Assembly (NCBI GenBank): GCA_035949255.1
Contig: DASZIL010000208.1
Span: 1-64,000, forward strand
Source of the DNA: GAS188 sp035949255
GTDB lineage: Bacteria > Pseudomonadota > Alphaproteobacteria > Rhizobiales > Beijerinckiaceae
Direction: 5' to 3'
Length of the DNA: 64,000 nucleotides
Shown: positions 51,553-60,983 of the stretch, piece by piece
How positions within the stretch are numbered: position 1 is the stretch's first letter
Layout: every line of letters starts with the position of its first letter
Notes under the pieces: generated by a model
Told to the model about the DNA's origin: nothing
What the model saw: the letters and a program-made list of their open reading frames with translations, nothing else
The model's database searches: none
Position numbers and translations under genes: made by a program

Positions 51553-51572
51553 TACATTGTCTGCGCTATTTA
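51544..51572 (+). promoter_or_regulatory. Sigma-70-like promoter of mntH
   Basis: TTGCTA at 51544-51549 and TATTTA at 51567-51572 with a 17-base spacer. Transcription would begin near 51579, leaving a short leader that contains the GGAAGG used for the ATG at 51615. Inferred from sequence. Confidence 0.5.
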
Positions 51573-51614
51573 TAGGCGAGAATGACAGGGGATTGGCCCG
51601 ACGGAAGGTCGCGT

Positions 51615-52916
<1,302 letters not shown>

Positions 52917-53129
52917 TCGCGGACGCGCAGCGATATTGTGTGCGGCGCCATCACCGGCTCGCAGGCACACCCCGCCGAAGTAAGAACTAAGACAATCGTG
53001 TCCTCAAGGCGGCCCTGAGCGCGCCGCATTTGCAAGCTTCTCTCCAGTTCAGGCCTCGGCATTCCACCGCTTGGAACGGTAGCGGTTTGGCGAGTTGTGT
53101 GGGCTAAACACGTAGATTTTAAGGGAATC

Positions 53130-53148
53130 ATACTCGAAGATCGAGTAT
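53130..53148. promoter_or_regulatory. Inverted repeat just upstream of the lytic transglycosylase gene
   Basis: ATACTCGA-AGA-TCGAGTAT is a perfect 8-base inverted repeat with a 3-base spacer, 16 bases before the GTG start. It would overlap the ribosome binding region in mRNA or act as an operator. It lacks a T tract, so it is not a terminator. Confidence 0.5.
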
Positions 53149-53164
53149 ACGAAGGAACAAGCGC

Positions 53165-56035
53165 GTGAAGCTTGAGTCGGCGGCGAACGCCATTCGCATT
53201 CTCTGCCGCCGGTCCTCATGGAGGGGTTTCGAGGTCTTGATCCCGCTTTTCCGCTACGTCGCCTTCGCTGCCCCAGGCCTTGCGGTGTCGCTCGTCGCTG
53301 TCTTGTGCTCGGGTCCGGCAGGTGAGGGGGAGGATGCTCAGCTCGCGAGGGCCGATCACGCGGCCGCCGCGATCCTCGCGAGTCTTGGAGAGACCCTTGG
53401 ACAGACGGAGCCATTCGCGCCTTCGGTCCCCGAGGAGCTGATCGGTTTGGAGAAGGGCGAGGTAACGAAGGCGCCCCTCGCCGCGTCAACGCCTCCGTCC
53501 GACGAAGCCGCGCCCAAGGTTGCCGCGCCGGCCCCGGTCGCCGCCCCGAGCCCAATTCCTGCTCCGAGTCTAAGCGCGCCGGAAGCCGAACTCGTCCCGC
53601 CGCGCCCGATCGCCGAGCCGAGCCAAGCTTTCGAGCCAATGCAGGCGAAGGCTCCGATCCGAGCGCAAAAGGAAGCTTCGGCGTCCGGCGAAAATGCAGG
53701 CGCCGGCAAGGAGGCCGCTCTCGCGGCGGATGACGCGACGCAAGAATCCGCGACGACGCGCGATGTTCCGCCAAGCGCGGAGGTGGCGGTAAACCAGGAC
53801 GCGGCTCCTGCTTCGGGCGTGCCGGTCATTCAGGCGTCGCCATCCTCACCTTCCTCACCCACGGCTGCGATCGACGAACTGACGGGAGGCAGCCGGCACG
53901 CGCCGGCCGTTCCCGCCTCGACGCAAGCCCGTCTTGCGCTCGCGCTCCCTTATGGCGAGCCGGAAGCGAAGCCCAACCCCACCTTGCCGCAGTTCGTCGT
54001 GCCGCCTCGTCCGAGCGACAACGCGGGTCCTGGCGAAGCCTCGCCACAATTGCTGCCGAAAGGGCTCGAGCCGGCAACCGTGACGCCGGGGGATTCCAAT
54101 CCTGCGCTCGCCCCGTTGCCGGCCTTCATCGCGCCCCCCGACGCGAATGCCGCGAAGCTCGCCATCGCCGCCTATCGCAAGGGCGACATGGCGCTGGGAG
54201 ATGCCTATGCGTCCACCGCCAAGACCGAGGTCGCGCGGGTGGCGCTCGATTGGGCGGCGATCCGTTTGGACCCCCACGGCACGGGCTTTGGCCGTCTCAC
54301 CGCCTTCCTCAAGGACCATCCGACCTGGCCGTCCGGCCCTTGGTTGCGCCGACGCAGTGAAGAAGCGCTTTTCGCCGACAAGCAGGGCTTTGCTCTCCTC
54401 GCTTCGTATTTCAGCAAAGCTCAGCCGGAAAGCGCGCCGGGAAAGCTCGCGCTCGCGAGGCTGGAGCGCGAGCAGGGTCGGATCGAGGAAGCACAAGCTT
54501 TGGTGCGCGAGGTCTGGCGCGAAGGCGACATCAATCAGGGTTTGGAATCCAAGCTCCTCGATGAGTTCGGCAAGTTCCTCACGCCGGCCGATCACAAATT
54601 CCGCGCCGACCTCGCCTTCTACAAGGAGGAGTCAGGCCGTTTGATGCGCTCTGCGAAGCTTGCGGGAGATGAGGAGACCGCCCTCGCGAAAGCCCAGTTC
54701 GCCGTTCTCGATGAGGCCCACAACGCCGAGGCGCTGCTCGCCGCCGCGCCGGAGAAGGTCAAATCCGATCCGTCCTATGTCTTTGCGCGTATCGAGGTGC
54801 TGCGGCGCGCGAATAAGCCCGAGAAGCTTGCCGAGGCGGCCAAGCTGATGCTGTCCGCGCCGCGCGACCCCGCCGTCCTCATCGATGGTGATGCCTGGTG
54901 GATCGAGCGGCGGCTCATCGCGCGCAAGCTTCTCGATGAGGGCGACGCGCAGACCGCCTATCAGATTTGCGCCGAGCACAGCGCGCAAAGCCCGGAGAAG
55001 CGCATCGAAGCCGAATTTCACGCCGGTTGGATCGCGCTACGCTTCCTTCAGGACCCTTCGCTCGCGGCCCCCCATTTCGCGACCGCCGCGGCAATCGCCG
55101 CATTGCCCGCCTCGGTCGCCCGCGCCGCCTATTGGCAGGGGCGAACCGCGCAGGTGCTCGGCGACGAAGCCGCGGCGACCGCTGCCTACACAGAGGCCGC
55201 TCAGCACGTCGCGACCTATTATGGCCAGCTCGCGAGAAGCAAGCTCGGGCTTTCCGATCTACCCTTGCGGCAGACGCATAAGCTCGCGACCGGCGATGGC
55301 CGCGAGCTTTCGATCCGCGTCGCGGAGTTCTTTTACGCGCTCGGCGAGAGCGATTTCGCCCTGCCGATCATCAGCGATGCCGCGAAATATTTCGCCGACG
55401 AGGGCCAGATCGCGGCACTCGGCAAAGTGGTCGAGACCGGGCGTGACGCGCGCGCGACGCTCATTCTCGGCAAGCTCGCCACGCAGCGCGGTATTCCGCT
55501 CGATGATTTCGCCTTCCCGACTTTCGGCGTGCCCTATTACCAGCCGGTCGCGAATTCCGCAGACAAGACGATCGTCTACGCCATCGCGCGGCAGGAGAGC
55601 GCCTTTGCGCCGACCGCGACCTCGACGGCGGGAGCGAAGGGGCTGATGCAGTTGATGCCCGACACCGCAAGGCGCGCCGCCCTCCACGCCGGCATTACGC
55701 TCGACATGGCGAAGCTCAACACCGACGCCGCGCTCAACGCGCGCATCGGGGCCGCGCATCTCGGCGAATTATTCGCGGAGGAGGGCGGCTCTTATGTGCT
55801 CACCTTCGCGGCCTATAACGCCGGCGGCAAGAGAGTGAAGGAATGGATCGCGGCGCACGGCGATCCGCGCCGGCGCGATGTCGATCCCGTGGATTGGATC
55901 GAGCTCATCCCGATCACCGAGACACGCGATTACGTGCAGCGCATCATCGAGAATATGCAAGTCTATCGCACCCGCTTCGGCGTGGCATCGCGTCCCATCG
56001 ACGAGGCTGAGCTGCGGCGCCCCGGCGGCGGGTGA
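53165..56035 (+). CDS. slt: Soluble lytic murein transglycosylase
   Basis: 956-residue periplasmic enzyme that cuts peptidoglycan with 1,6-anhydro formation. The catalytic domain (about 795-940) has Glu at about 811 in AIARQESAFAPTATSTAGAK, then GLMQLMPDTAR and FAAYNAGGKRVKEW. Upstream is the helical superhelix of Slt70-type proteins (about 310-760). Residues about 60-300 are an Ala/Pro/Ser-rich, presumably disordered, segment that makes it much longer than Slt70 (about 645). An N-terminal hydrophobic stretch (FAAPGLAVSLVAVLCS) is a signal or anchor. GTG start with AAGGA upstream. The C-terminus matches PVDWIELIPITETRDYVQRI. Confidence 0.9.
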   Translation: MKLESAANAIRILCRRSSWRGFEVLIPLFRYVAFAAPGLAVSLVAVLCSGPAGEGEDAQLARADHAAAAILASLGETLGQTEPFAPSVPEELIGLEKGEVTKAPLAASTPPSDEAAPKVAAPAPVAAPSPIPAPSLSAPEAELVPPRPIAEPSQAFEPMQAKAPIRAQKEASASGENAGAGKEAALAADDATQESATTRDVPPSAEVAVNQDAAPASGVPVIQASPSSPSSPTAAIDELTGGSRHAPAVPASTQARLALALPYGEPEAKPNPTLPQFVVPPRPSDNAGPGEASPQLLPKGLEPATVTPGDSNPALAPLPAFIAPPDANAAKLAIAAYRKGDMALGDAYASTAKTEVARVALDWAAIRLDPHGTGFGRLTAFLKDHPTWPSGPWLRRRSEEALFADKQGFALLASYFSKAQPESAPGKLALARLEREQGRIEEAQALVREVWREGDINQGLESKLLDEFGKFLTPADHKFRADLAFYKEESGRLMRSAKLAGDEETALAKAQFAVLDEAHNAEALLAAAPEKVKSDPSYVFARIEVLRRANKPEKLAEAAKLMLSAPRDPAVLIDGDAWWIERRLIARKLLDEGDAQTAYQICAEHSAQSPEKRIEAEFHAGWIALRFLQDPSLAAPHFATAAAIAALPASVARAAYWQGRTAQVLGDEAAATAAYTEAAQHVATYYGQLARSKLGLSDLPLRQTHKLATGDGRELSIRVAEFFYALGESDFALPIISDAAKYFADEGQIAALGKVVETGRDARATLILGKLATQRGIPLDDFAFPTFGVPYYQPVANSADKTIVYAIARQESAFAPTATSTAGAKGLMQLMPDTARRAALHAGITLDMAKLNTDAALNARIGAAHLGELFAEEGGSYVLTFAAYNAGGKRVKEWIAAHGDPRRRDVDPVDWIELIPITETRDYVQRIIENMQVYRTRFGVASRPIDEAELRRPGGG

Positions 56036-56497
56036 CGAGGCGTCAGTTGGGGTGGCCGGTGTCGGCGCGGATCGACGCGCCGAGAATCGCATCTCGTGCA
56101 TCGGCCAGGCGTTATCGGTGAAAATCTGGCGGTTAGCGGCCGGTCCCGAGGACCGACTTGTATCCATTGCTGACGTGCTCATCGCGGAGCGAGTTCGCCA
56201 TACCAAATCGACGGCGATCACTCTACCATCCACGAGAAAGTCGCTATGTCGTCCGGAGTGTGGGGCGCCCCGCCGCCGCAGAGGACGCGATGATGCGCCG
56301 GCCGCGCGGTTCATCCCTGGCGAGAGGGGTCATGGTGATGCCCGGGCTGATCGTGTTCCCCCGGTCTGCTCGCGCTTGTTCCAGCGAACCGCCTCGGCCG
56401 CCACACGGAGCGAGTTTTCCGCGCCTGGAGATGTGTTAGGCGTGAAAAGAATCCTTTACCCGGTTGGGCTGAAGAAGCGTGGCTGATGGAACGGAAA
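56036..56497. other. Intergenic region, no gene seen
   Basis: About 460 bases between the transglycosylase stop and a hairpin. Open frames exist on both strands but none has a ribosome binding site plus recognisable product. It may hold relics I cannot identify. Confidence 0.4.
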
Positions 56498-56527
56498 GCC
56501 CGGCCGGGCTGGTTTGCTCGGCCGGGC
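56498..56527 (-). terminator. Stem-loop after the small leftward gene
   Basis: GCCCGGCC at 56498-56505 pairs with GGCCGGGC at 56520-56527 around a 14-base loop. Read on the minus strand it is followed by TTTCC. It lies 15 bases past the stop at 56542, so it could end that transcript; the T tail is short. Confidence 0.5.
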
Positions 56528-56541
56528 AAACCCACTGAAAA

Positions 56542-56844
56542 CTAGTGTTTAGTGGCGTGAATGATAATCGACCCTGCGGAAACCTTTGGCGCCTCGAAGC
56601 TAACGTTCGCTGCATTTTTCGAGAGCCATTCCTTCGCAACGCGGCCACTCTCTTCAGTGCCGGCATTGTCCTGGCATACCGTCATCGATAGGCCGCCTTC
56701 GCCGTCACTACTGCGAGCTAGAGTGTAGTTTTCAAATCCTTTGACTGATCGCATAAGCTTTTCGACGTCCGCCTTATGCGTCTCCAGCAATGAGAATAGC
56801 TCTTTCGAACCCTTGCCTTTATAAGTTCTTACAACAACATTCAT
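56542..56844 (-). CDS. Small conserved protein of unknown function
   Basis: 100-residue protein, MNVVVRTYKGKGSKELFSLL then MRSVKGFENYTLARSSDGEG and GRVAKEWLSKNAANVSFEAP. The pattern of a first beta strand, helix and F-E-N-Y-T-L-A-R strand suggests a ferredoxin-like dimeric barrel as in ABM or EthD proteins. I recall similar short proteins in Rhizobiales but no function. Base composition is lower in GC than the neighbours. ATG at 56844 lacks a good ribosome binding site; a TTG at 56856 is also in frame. Confidence 0.7.
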   Translation of the reverse strand: MNVVVRTYKGKGSKELFSLLETHKADVEKLMRSVKGFENYTLARSSDGEGGLSMTVCQDNAGTEESGRVAKEWLSKNAANVSFEAPKVSAGSIIIHATKH

Positions 56845-56866
56845 AATAAATTCCAATCTAGGAGGG

Positions 56867-56883
56867 CGCGTTCACTGAACGCG
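56867..56883. promoter_or_regulatory. Perfect 17-base palindrome upstream of the small gene
   Basis: CGCGTTCA-C-TGAACGCG, 22 bases before the ATG at 56844. The perfect 8-base arms and one-base centre suggest a dimeric repressor site close to the promoter. Which regulator binds is unknown. Confidence 0.45.
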
Positions 56884-57544
56884 TATTGTGGAGAGCATCG
56901 ATCCGAACCAACGGCTCCGGTCCTGCTGACCAACATTCGTAACATGGTGCGCCGATCGATCGAATACAATGTAACAAAGACCTGTCCTCCCAGGGAGCTT
57001 GTTCTCGGGCCATGTCCCCGCCGTAACCTCCGTTCTCCCGATTCACCCTGAAAAACCACCCCGAGACGCTCCCTGCCGCCCGTCAAATTCCCCAACCGAT
57101 GACTGACATCGTCCTTTGTTCGCGACGATCTCCCCTTTGCGAGGGCGACGCGCTCATTTGTGAACGGCGCATATTGTTCTCCATTGTCTATATTACACAC
57201 AATTGTCGTTTCTGGTGATTTTTATTGAATTCTGAGCACTTACGTGAAACAAAATAACAACTATTACACTAATTACTTAATCTATAGCGTAATTCGCATA
57301 CTGACCGAGAACGCCTCACTAACGAAACGCAAACCGACAGCACGTTCGGCGATCTCGAACAGCAGCGGTGACTTGCTGCCCCACATTGATGACAGGAGAG
57401 CCATTGCCAGAAAGGCATCGCTGCATCTCCTCAGCTCTCGTCGCTGACTTGAGCGAAGGATGGGTGCAACTCGTCAGGTGCTTTGCCGCAACTGAGCGCT
57501 CAAGCCAAATCCGAGGGCGATTTTCTCCAGGATTGAAATACGAT
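56884..57544. other. Gene-poor stretch with an A/T-rich core
   Basis: About 660 bases without a supported gene. 57181-57330 is strikingly A/T-rich compared with the rest of the window (runs such as AACTATTACACTAATTACTT), as often seen in promoter regions or recently acquired DNA. Open frames around 57244-57520 have no recognisable product. Confidence 0.5.
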
Positions 57545-57571
57545 TTGGCGCTCCCTTGTAACGAGTGCCAG
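57545..57571 (+). promoter_or_regulatory. CIRCE element (HrcA operator)
   Basis: TTGGCGCTC at 57545-57553, nine bases, then GAGTGCCAG at 57563-57571. The consensus is TTAGCACTC-N9-GAGTGCTAA, and alphaproteobacterial groESL versions read CTGGCACTC-N9-GAGTGCCAG. The right arm is exact and the left arm has two mismatches. It lies 94 bases upstream of the truncated groES start, its usual place. Confidence 0.85.
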
Positions 57572-57664
57572 CTAGGGCCATGTACGCGCGAGGTCATAGT
57601 CCTAATGGGGTCTCCAGGGATTTGCCTCTTCCCGGCCCCAGCGAACCTGACCGGAAACGAGCCC

Positions 57665-57805
57665 ATGAAATTCCGCCCGCTGCACGACCGCGTCGAGGGC
57701 TCGATCGTTGTCGGTAAAGTCCTCGCCAACAAATCAGCGTCCTACGGTTTCGACGCCCAGAAGGAAGAGTACGTCGATGTGCTGAGCGCCGGCATCGTCG
57801 ACCCG
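57665..57805 (+). pseudogene. groES-groEL deletion relic
   Basis: The frame opens with MKFRPLHDRV, the universal GroES N-terminus, and then runs without interruption into EGSIVVGKVLANKSASYGFD and AQKEEYVDVLSAGIVDP, an internal segment near the C-terminal end of GroEL (around residues 470-510 of the 540-residue protein). About 85 residues of GroES and 470 of GroEL are missing. After VDP the sequence stops matching GroEL, although the frame stays open to 57967. GCGTCG occurs at the joint and would be expected in both parent genes, so a short-homology deletion is plausible. A CIRCE element upstream confirms the origin. No chaperonin could be made. Confidence 0.85.
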
Positions 57806-58048
57806 CATTCCCCATTACCGCGAGGTGGGCAGAAAAAAGAGCACCATTATCCTCTGCGATGCCAGCGGCGCGCGGGATCTCGAGCTGGGCGTGATCGGCT
57901 TTCCGTTCGGTCATTCCTGACGCGGGCAGCGCTCATTGGGAAGAAGACCGCGCGTGAATGTCGTTGATAGAGATAATCTCCTGGTAGCGTTTATCACGAG
58001 CGCACTCCCCGCCATGCCTCACGGCGGCATAAGGAAAGCGAGCACGAA
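57806..58048. other. Decayed sequence after the groESL relic
   Basis: One frame at about 57806-57920 reads IPHYREVGRKKSTIILCDAS and ends LGVIGFPFGHS, which looks like the tail of a real protein without its start. I do not recognise it. No complete gene is present. Confidence 0.4.
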
Positions 58049-58237
58049 TTGGCACAGCTCATCGAAGTGAAAAGCCTCGGGGGGACAAATTTCGTTCGCC
58101 CTGATCGCGTGATGGTGGTTCAAACATCTCCTACGGGAAACACGCTGATCGTAATGGAAGGCGGGACCATCGTGAATTCGTCCGAAAGCACGAAGGAAGT
58201 CGCGGCGCGTCTCGAGGCTGCGCTGCTGTCGGATTAA
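58049..58237 (+). CDS. Small FlbD-like protein
   Basis: 62-residue protein, LIEVKSLGGTNFVRPDRVMV then TGNTLIVMEGGTIVNSSEST. The alternation of a strand, a turn with N/F and a second strand ending in a Ser/Glu-rich segment is like FlbD (swarming motility) and a family of Rhizobiales homologues of unknown role. It starts with TTG, with AAGGA about 14 bases upstream. No flagellar genes are nearby, so a flagellar role should not be assumed. Confidence 0.65.
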   Translation: MAQLIEVKSLGGTNFVRPDRVMVVQTSPTGNTLIVMEGGTIVNSSESTKEVAARLEAALLSD

Positions 58238-58463
58238 GCATTCACCGAGCCGCTGCCTCGTGCGATAGACTGGCGCGAGCAGGACGTGGGCGGCGACACT
58301 CTCATGATGGAGGTCGCGGTTCGAATTATGAGGGCTGGGCCGGAAGCGCGGGCGATCGCCGTGCGGTCCACTCGCGCGGTTGCCGACATGATAGAGCTTG
58401 AGGCAAGCACGTGAGATTTGCTTGGAGGAAGAGAAAGCGAAGCGCGTGGAGAGTGAAGCCCCG

Positions 58464-58694
58464 ATGTTCATTCGCGTGCGAGACTCACATCCCCGCTCCA
58501 TCGCCAAGGCGGTGAGCTGGCGAATCACGGGCAGCATCGATACGTTCGCGCTGAGCTACGTTTTTACCGGTAGCGCGAAGCTCGCCGGCTCGATCGCTGG
58601 GGCCGAGATGGCCACAAAAATGGTCCTCTACTACGTCCACGAAAGAGCCTGGTCCGCCGTACGCTGGAATCAGCGAGGGCAGGTCCACGGTTAG
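58464..58694 (+). CDS. DUF2061 predicted membrane protein
   Basis: 76-residue protein, SHPRSIAKAVSWRITGSIDT then FALSYVFTGSAKLAGSIAGA and MATKMVLYYVHERAWSAVRW, the DUF2061 consensus with two membrane segments. ATG at 58464 has GGAGAG at ten bases; the longer form from 58398 has no support. In other bacteria this domain occurs beside sulfate-assimilation or phosphate genes, but no such context exists here. The gap before it (58238-58463) has an open frame ending VADMIELEAST without a good start. Confidence 0.85.
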   Translation: MFIRVRDSHPRSIAKAVSWRITGSIDTFALSYVFTGSAKLAGSIAGAEMATKMVLYYVHERAWSAVRWNQRGQVHG

Positions 58695-58925
58695 TGCCAT
58701 TGAGATGGGGGGCACCGGCCGAGCGCATTAATCGCGCCCCTCTTAAGATGGGATGTCCTATCTGTCGTGAGGCCCATCGTCTTCAGACTTGGCCCGCTCT
58801 GATCGAATGGCGCTGATCTGGATGCTACGTCGTGAAGTCGTTGTCGACATGACCGCGACAATTGGCGAGGCCGATTTTACGTCAAACGACCCGATCCCAA
58901 TCCGCGATTTTCAATCCTGTTCGCC

Positions 58926-59189
58926 CTAAAAATCCGATGCCGATAGCCGATGATAATTGCTTCGGCCCTTCGCATAGGCGTGCCCGGCGACTTGCTCGAT
59001 GCGGGCGCGGTTGACATCGAACGCGCGCAGCACCGACGCTTCGTCCCGCGGCGTTTCGGGACTGATTCGCCGCAGCGCATCTTCCTCGATATGAAAGGCG
59101 ATCTCGAATGCGGAATCATAGCCCCAAAAGCTGACGCTATGCCTTTTGTGATCATAGGCGCGACTGGCGTTTGGAAAACTAATGCTCAT
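58926..59189 (-). CDS. DUF1488 family protein
   Basis: 87-residue protein, MSISFPNASRAYDHKRHSVS then FWGYDSAFEIAFHIEEDALR and VNRARIEQVAGHAYAK. This is the DUF1488 pattern, common and uncharacterised in Rhizobiales and Burkholderia. ATG at 59189 is preferred because GAGG lies eight bases before it; the ATG at 59195 is too close to that site. Confidence 0.85.
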   Translation of the reverse strand: MSISFPNASRAYDHKRHSVSFWGYDSAFEIAFHIEEDALRRISPETPRDEASVLRAFDVNRARIEQVAGHAYAKGRSNYHRLSASDF

Positions 59190-59208
59190 CGCCATTTCCT
59201 CGTATCTG

Positions 59209-59457
59209 TCACATCCCGGTCTTTGATCTCATCGTCTGCTGACGATCCTTCATCAAGGCGGAATCAAGATCGCTTTGATCGACGAAGACACGCTGACTCA
59301 GGCTTTGAGACGTCGAGATAGATGGGATGGTTAGTAGCGTCGCCACGCGCCTGTAGGCGAGCCGCGATATGCCCTCGATCACCTCATAATCCGTCTCGAC
59401 GAGATAGCTTCCGGCCGGCTGAATACTCTCCAGCTCCTTGAGACTGAAAGGGTTCAT
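59209..59457 (-). CDS. Small conserved protein of unknown function
   Basis: 82-residue protein, MNPFSLKELESIQPAGSYLV then VETDYEVIEGISRLAYRRVA and TLLTIPSIS. I recall similar short proteins in Bradyrhizobium and relatives, often with a P-G-x-Y-x-V-x-T-D-E-E start, but no function. It probably precedes the DUF1488 gene on the same transcript (19-base gap). No clear ribosome binding site. Confidence 0.65.
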   Translation of the reverse strand: MNPFSLKELESIQPAGSYLVETDYEVIEGISRLAYRRVATLLTIPSISTSQSLSQRVFVDQSDLDSALMKDRQQTMRSKTGM

Positions 59458-59703
59458 GAATGAAACAGTGGTGCGATCGGTCCTGACGGACAAATTGCCC
59501 TCGCATGTGTTTTTTGTGCAAATGCACCTATTACATAGGGGCAAATCACGAAATTATTAGAGGGGATCAGTTATAATTACATCGAATTATGGCTGCGAAT
59601 CACGTCATCCATGCCGAAGTTGGGGCGAGGGTTCGAAGATCCAAGAAAGCCCCAGCCAAATGGTGGCGATTCTTTTCAAGGCCCGATGCACCAAAGCATT
59701 GCG

Positions 59704-60963
59704 TCAGGCGCGATCGAAGGCGAGAAGGGCCTCGAGGATCACCGCCGTTCCTGCGGTGATCTCCTGCGGCTCGGACCATTCTTCCGGGCAATGGCTCGCG
59801 CCTTCCTTGCACGGAATGAACACCATCGCGGCCGCTGCGATCAGGGAAAGAAAGGCGCTGTCGTGTCCGGCGCCGCTCGCGATATCAGTCGAGGAGAGGC
59901 CGAGCTCGTCGGCGCCGCGCTTGAGGAGGCGGCGCAGTTTTTCGTCGCAGGCGCAGGGGAGCGTGTCGGAGAGGATCTCGAAGCGCGTCCGTTCGACGCT
60001 CGCGGCTTGCGCGAGCGCAAGGCTTTCCTTGTCGAGGCGCTCACGAAACTCGAGAAGCGTCTCGCGGAACTCGCTGCGCGCGTCGACGACGAGGCGCGCA
60101 GAGCCGGGTATCACGTTCGAGGCATTGGGCTTCGCCTCGATGACGCCGGTCGTCGCCACGAAATAGCCGCGACCGCTTTGCGCATATTCATCCGCCATGA
60201 CTCGCACACGGTCGATCAAGCGAGCCGCCGCGACGAGGGCGTCGTGGCGGCGGTGCATCGGCGTTGCCCCCGCATGGCCGGCCGCACCCGTAAAGACGAT
60301 GTCGATGCGCGTGATGCCGACGATCGCGGTGACGAGGCCGACATCGAGGCCGCCCGCCTCGAGCACCGTGCCCTGCTCGATGTGCAATTCAAAGGCCGCG
60401 CGGATATCCTTGCGCTCGGCATCCGCGAGGCGGGAGGCATCGCCGCCAACACGCGCCAGAGCCTGTTCGAGCCTTTCCCCTTGTGGGTTCGCGAACTGAA
60501 GCTGCGCCGGCGTGAGCTTGCCACTCATGCCTCTGCTGCCGACACAGGAGACGCCGTATTCGCTCGGCTCCTCCGCCAGGAAATCGACGATCTCGAGGGC
60601 GTGCCGCAGCGTGATTTTGCGCTCACGCAGCACGCGGGCGATTTCGAGCCCTGCCGCGACGCCCGCGATCCCGTCGAAACGCCCGCCCGAGGGCACGGTG
60701 TCGCTATGCGAGCCGACGATGATGGTGCCGGCTTTCGGGCCCGCTCCCTCGAGCCGGCCGATGAGATTGCCCGCCGTGTCGATCCGCGTCGTCAGCCCCG
60801 TTTCGCGGAAGCGGCCGGTCAGCCATTGCCGCCCGTCGAGAAAGAGCTTCGAGAAGGAGCGGCGCGTGTAAGGCGCGCCGGGATCGGTGATCTTCGCGAG
60901 CGCCATGATATCGGCCCAGAGCCGGCCGCCATCGACCCCGAGATTGGTGCTCGCGCGCGTCAT
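59704..60963 (-). CDS. M20 Zn-dependent hydrolase, allantoate amidohydrolase/N-carbamoyl-L-amino acid hydrolase type
   Basis: 419-residue enzyme. The zinc ligands are in GSHSDTVPSGGRFDGIAG (His, Asp), EEPSEYGVSCVG (Glu pair), ELHIEQGTVLEAGG (His) and SGAGHDSAFLS (His). RESFLE-like and TGAAGHAGATPMHRRHDAL mark the lid and dimer domain of this group. Members cut the carbamoyl or ureide N-C bond. It is on the same strand as the AcuI-type gene, which begins 1 kb upstream and ends 20 bases before it. A role in ureide or pyrimidine breakdown, complementing the D-carbamoylase at 28957-29892, is likely but not proven. Confidence 0.9.
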   Translation of the reverse strand: MTRASTNLGVDGGRLWADIMALAKITDPGAPYTRRSFSKLFLDGRQWLTGRFRETGLTTRIDTAGNLIGRLEGAGPKAGTIIVGSHSDTVPSGGRFDGIAGVAAGLEIARVLRERKITLRHALEIVDFLAEEPSEYGVSCVGSRGMSGKLTPAQLQFANPQGERLEQALARVGGDASRLADAERKDIRAAFELHIEQGTVLEAGGLDVGLVTAIVGITRIDIVFTGAAGHAGATPMHRRHDALVAAARLIDRVRVMADEYAQSGRGYFVATTGVIEAKPNASNVIPGSARLVVDARSEFRETLLEFRERLDKESLALAQAASVERTRFEILSDTLPCACDEKLRRLLKRGADELGLSSTDIASGAGHDSAFLSLIAAAAMVFIPCKEGASHCPEEWSEPQEITAGTAVILEALLAFDRA

Positions 60964-60983
60964 TCGGTTCTTTGCTCGTCCCG

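Noticed and set aside
53071..53093. GGAAC-N16-GTT upstream of the lytic transglycosylase gene
   Set aside because: The spacer is one base shorter than the EcfG consensus and the C before GTT is missing, so it is not listed as a promoter.
58238..58463. Open stretch ending VADMIELEAST before the DUF2061 gene
   Set aside because: Reads like a coding tail but has no convincing start or family.
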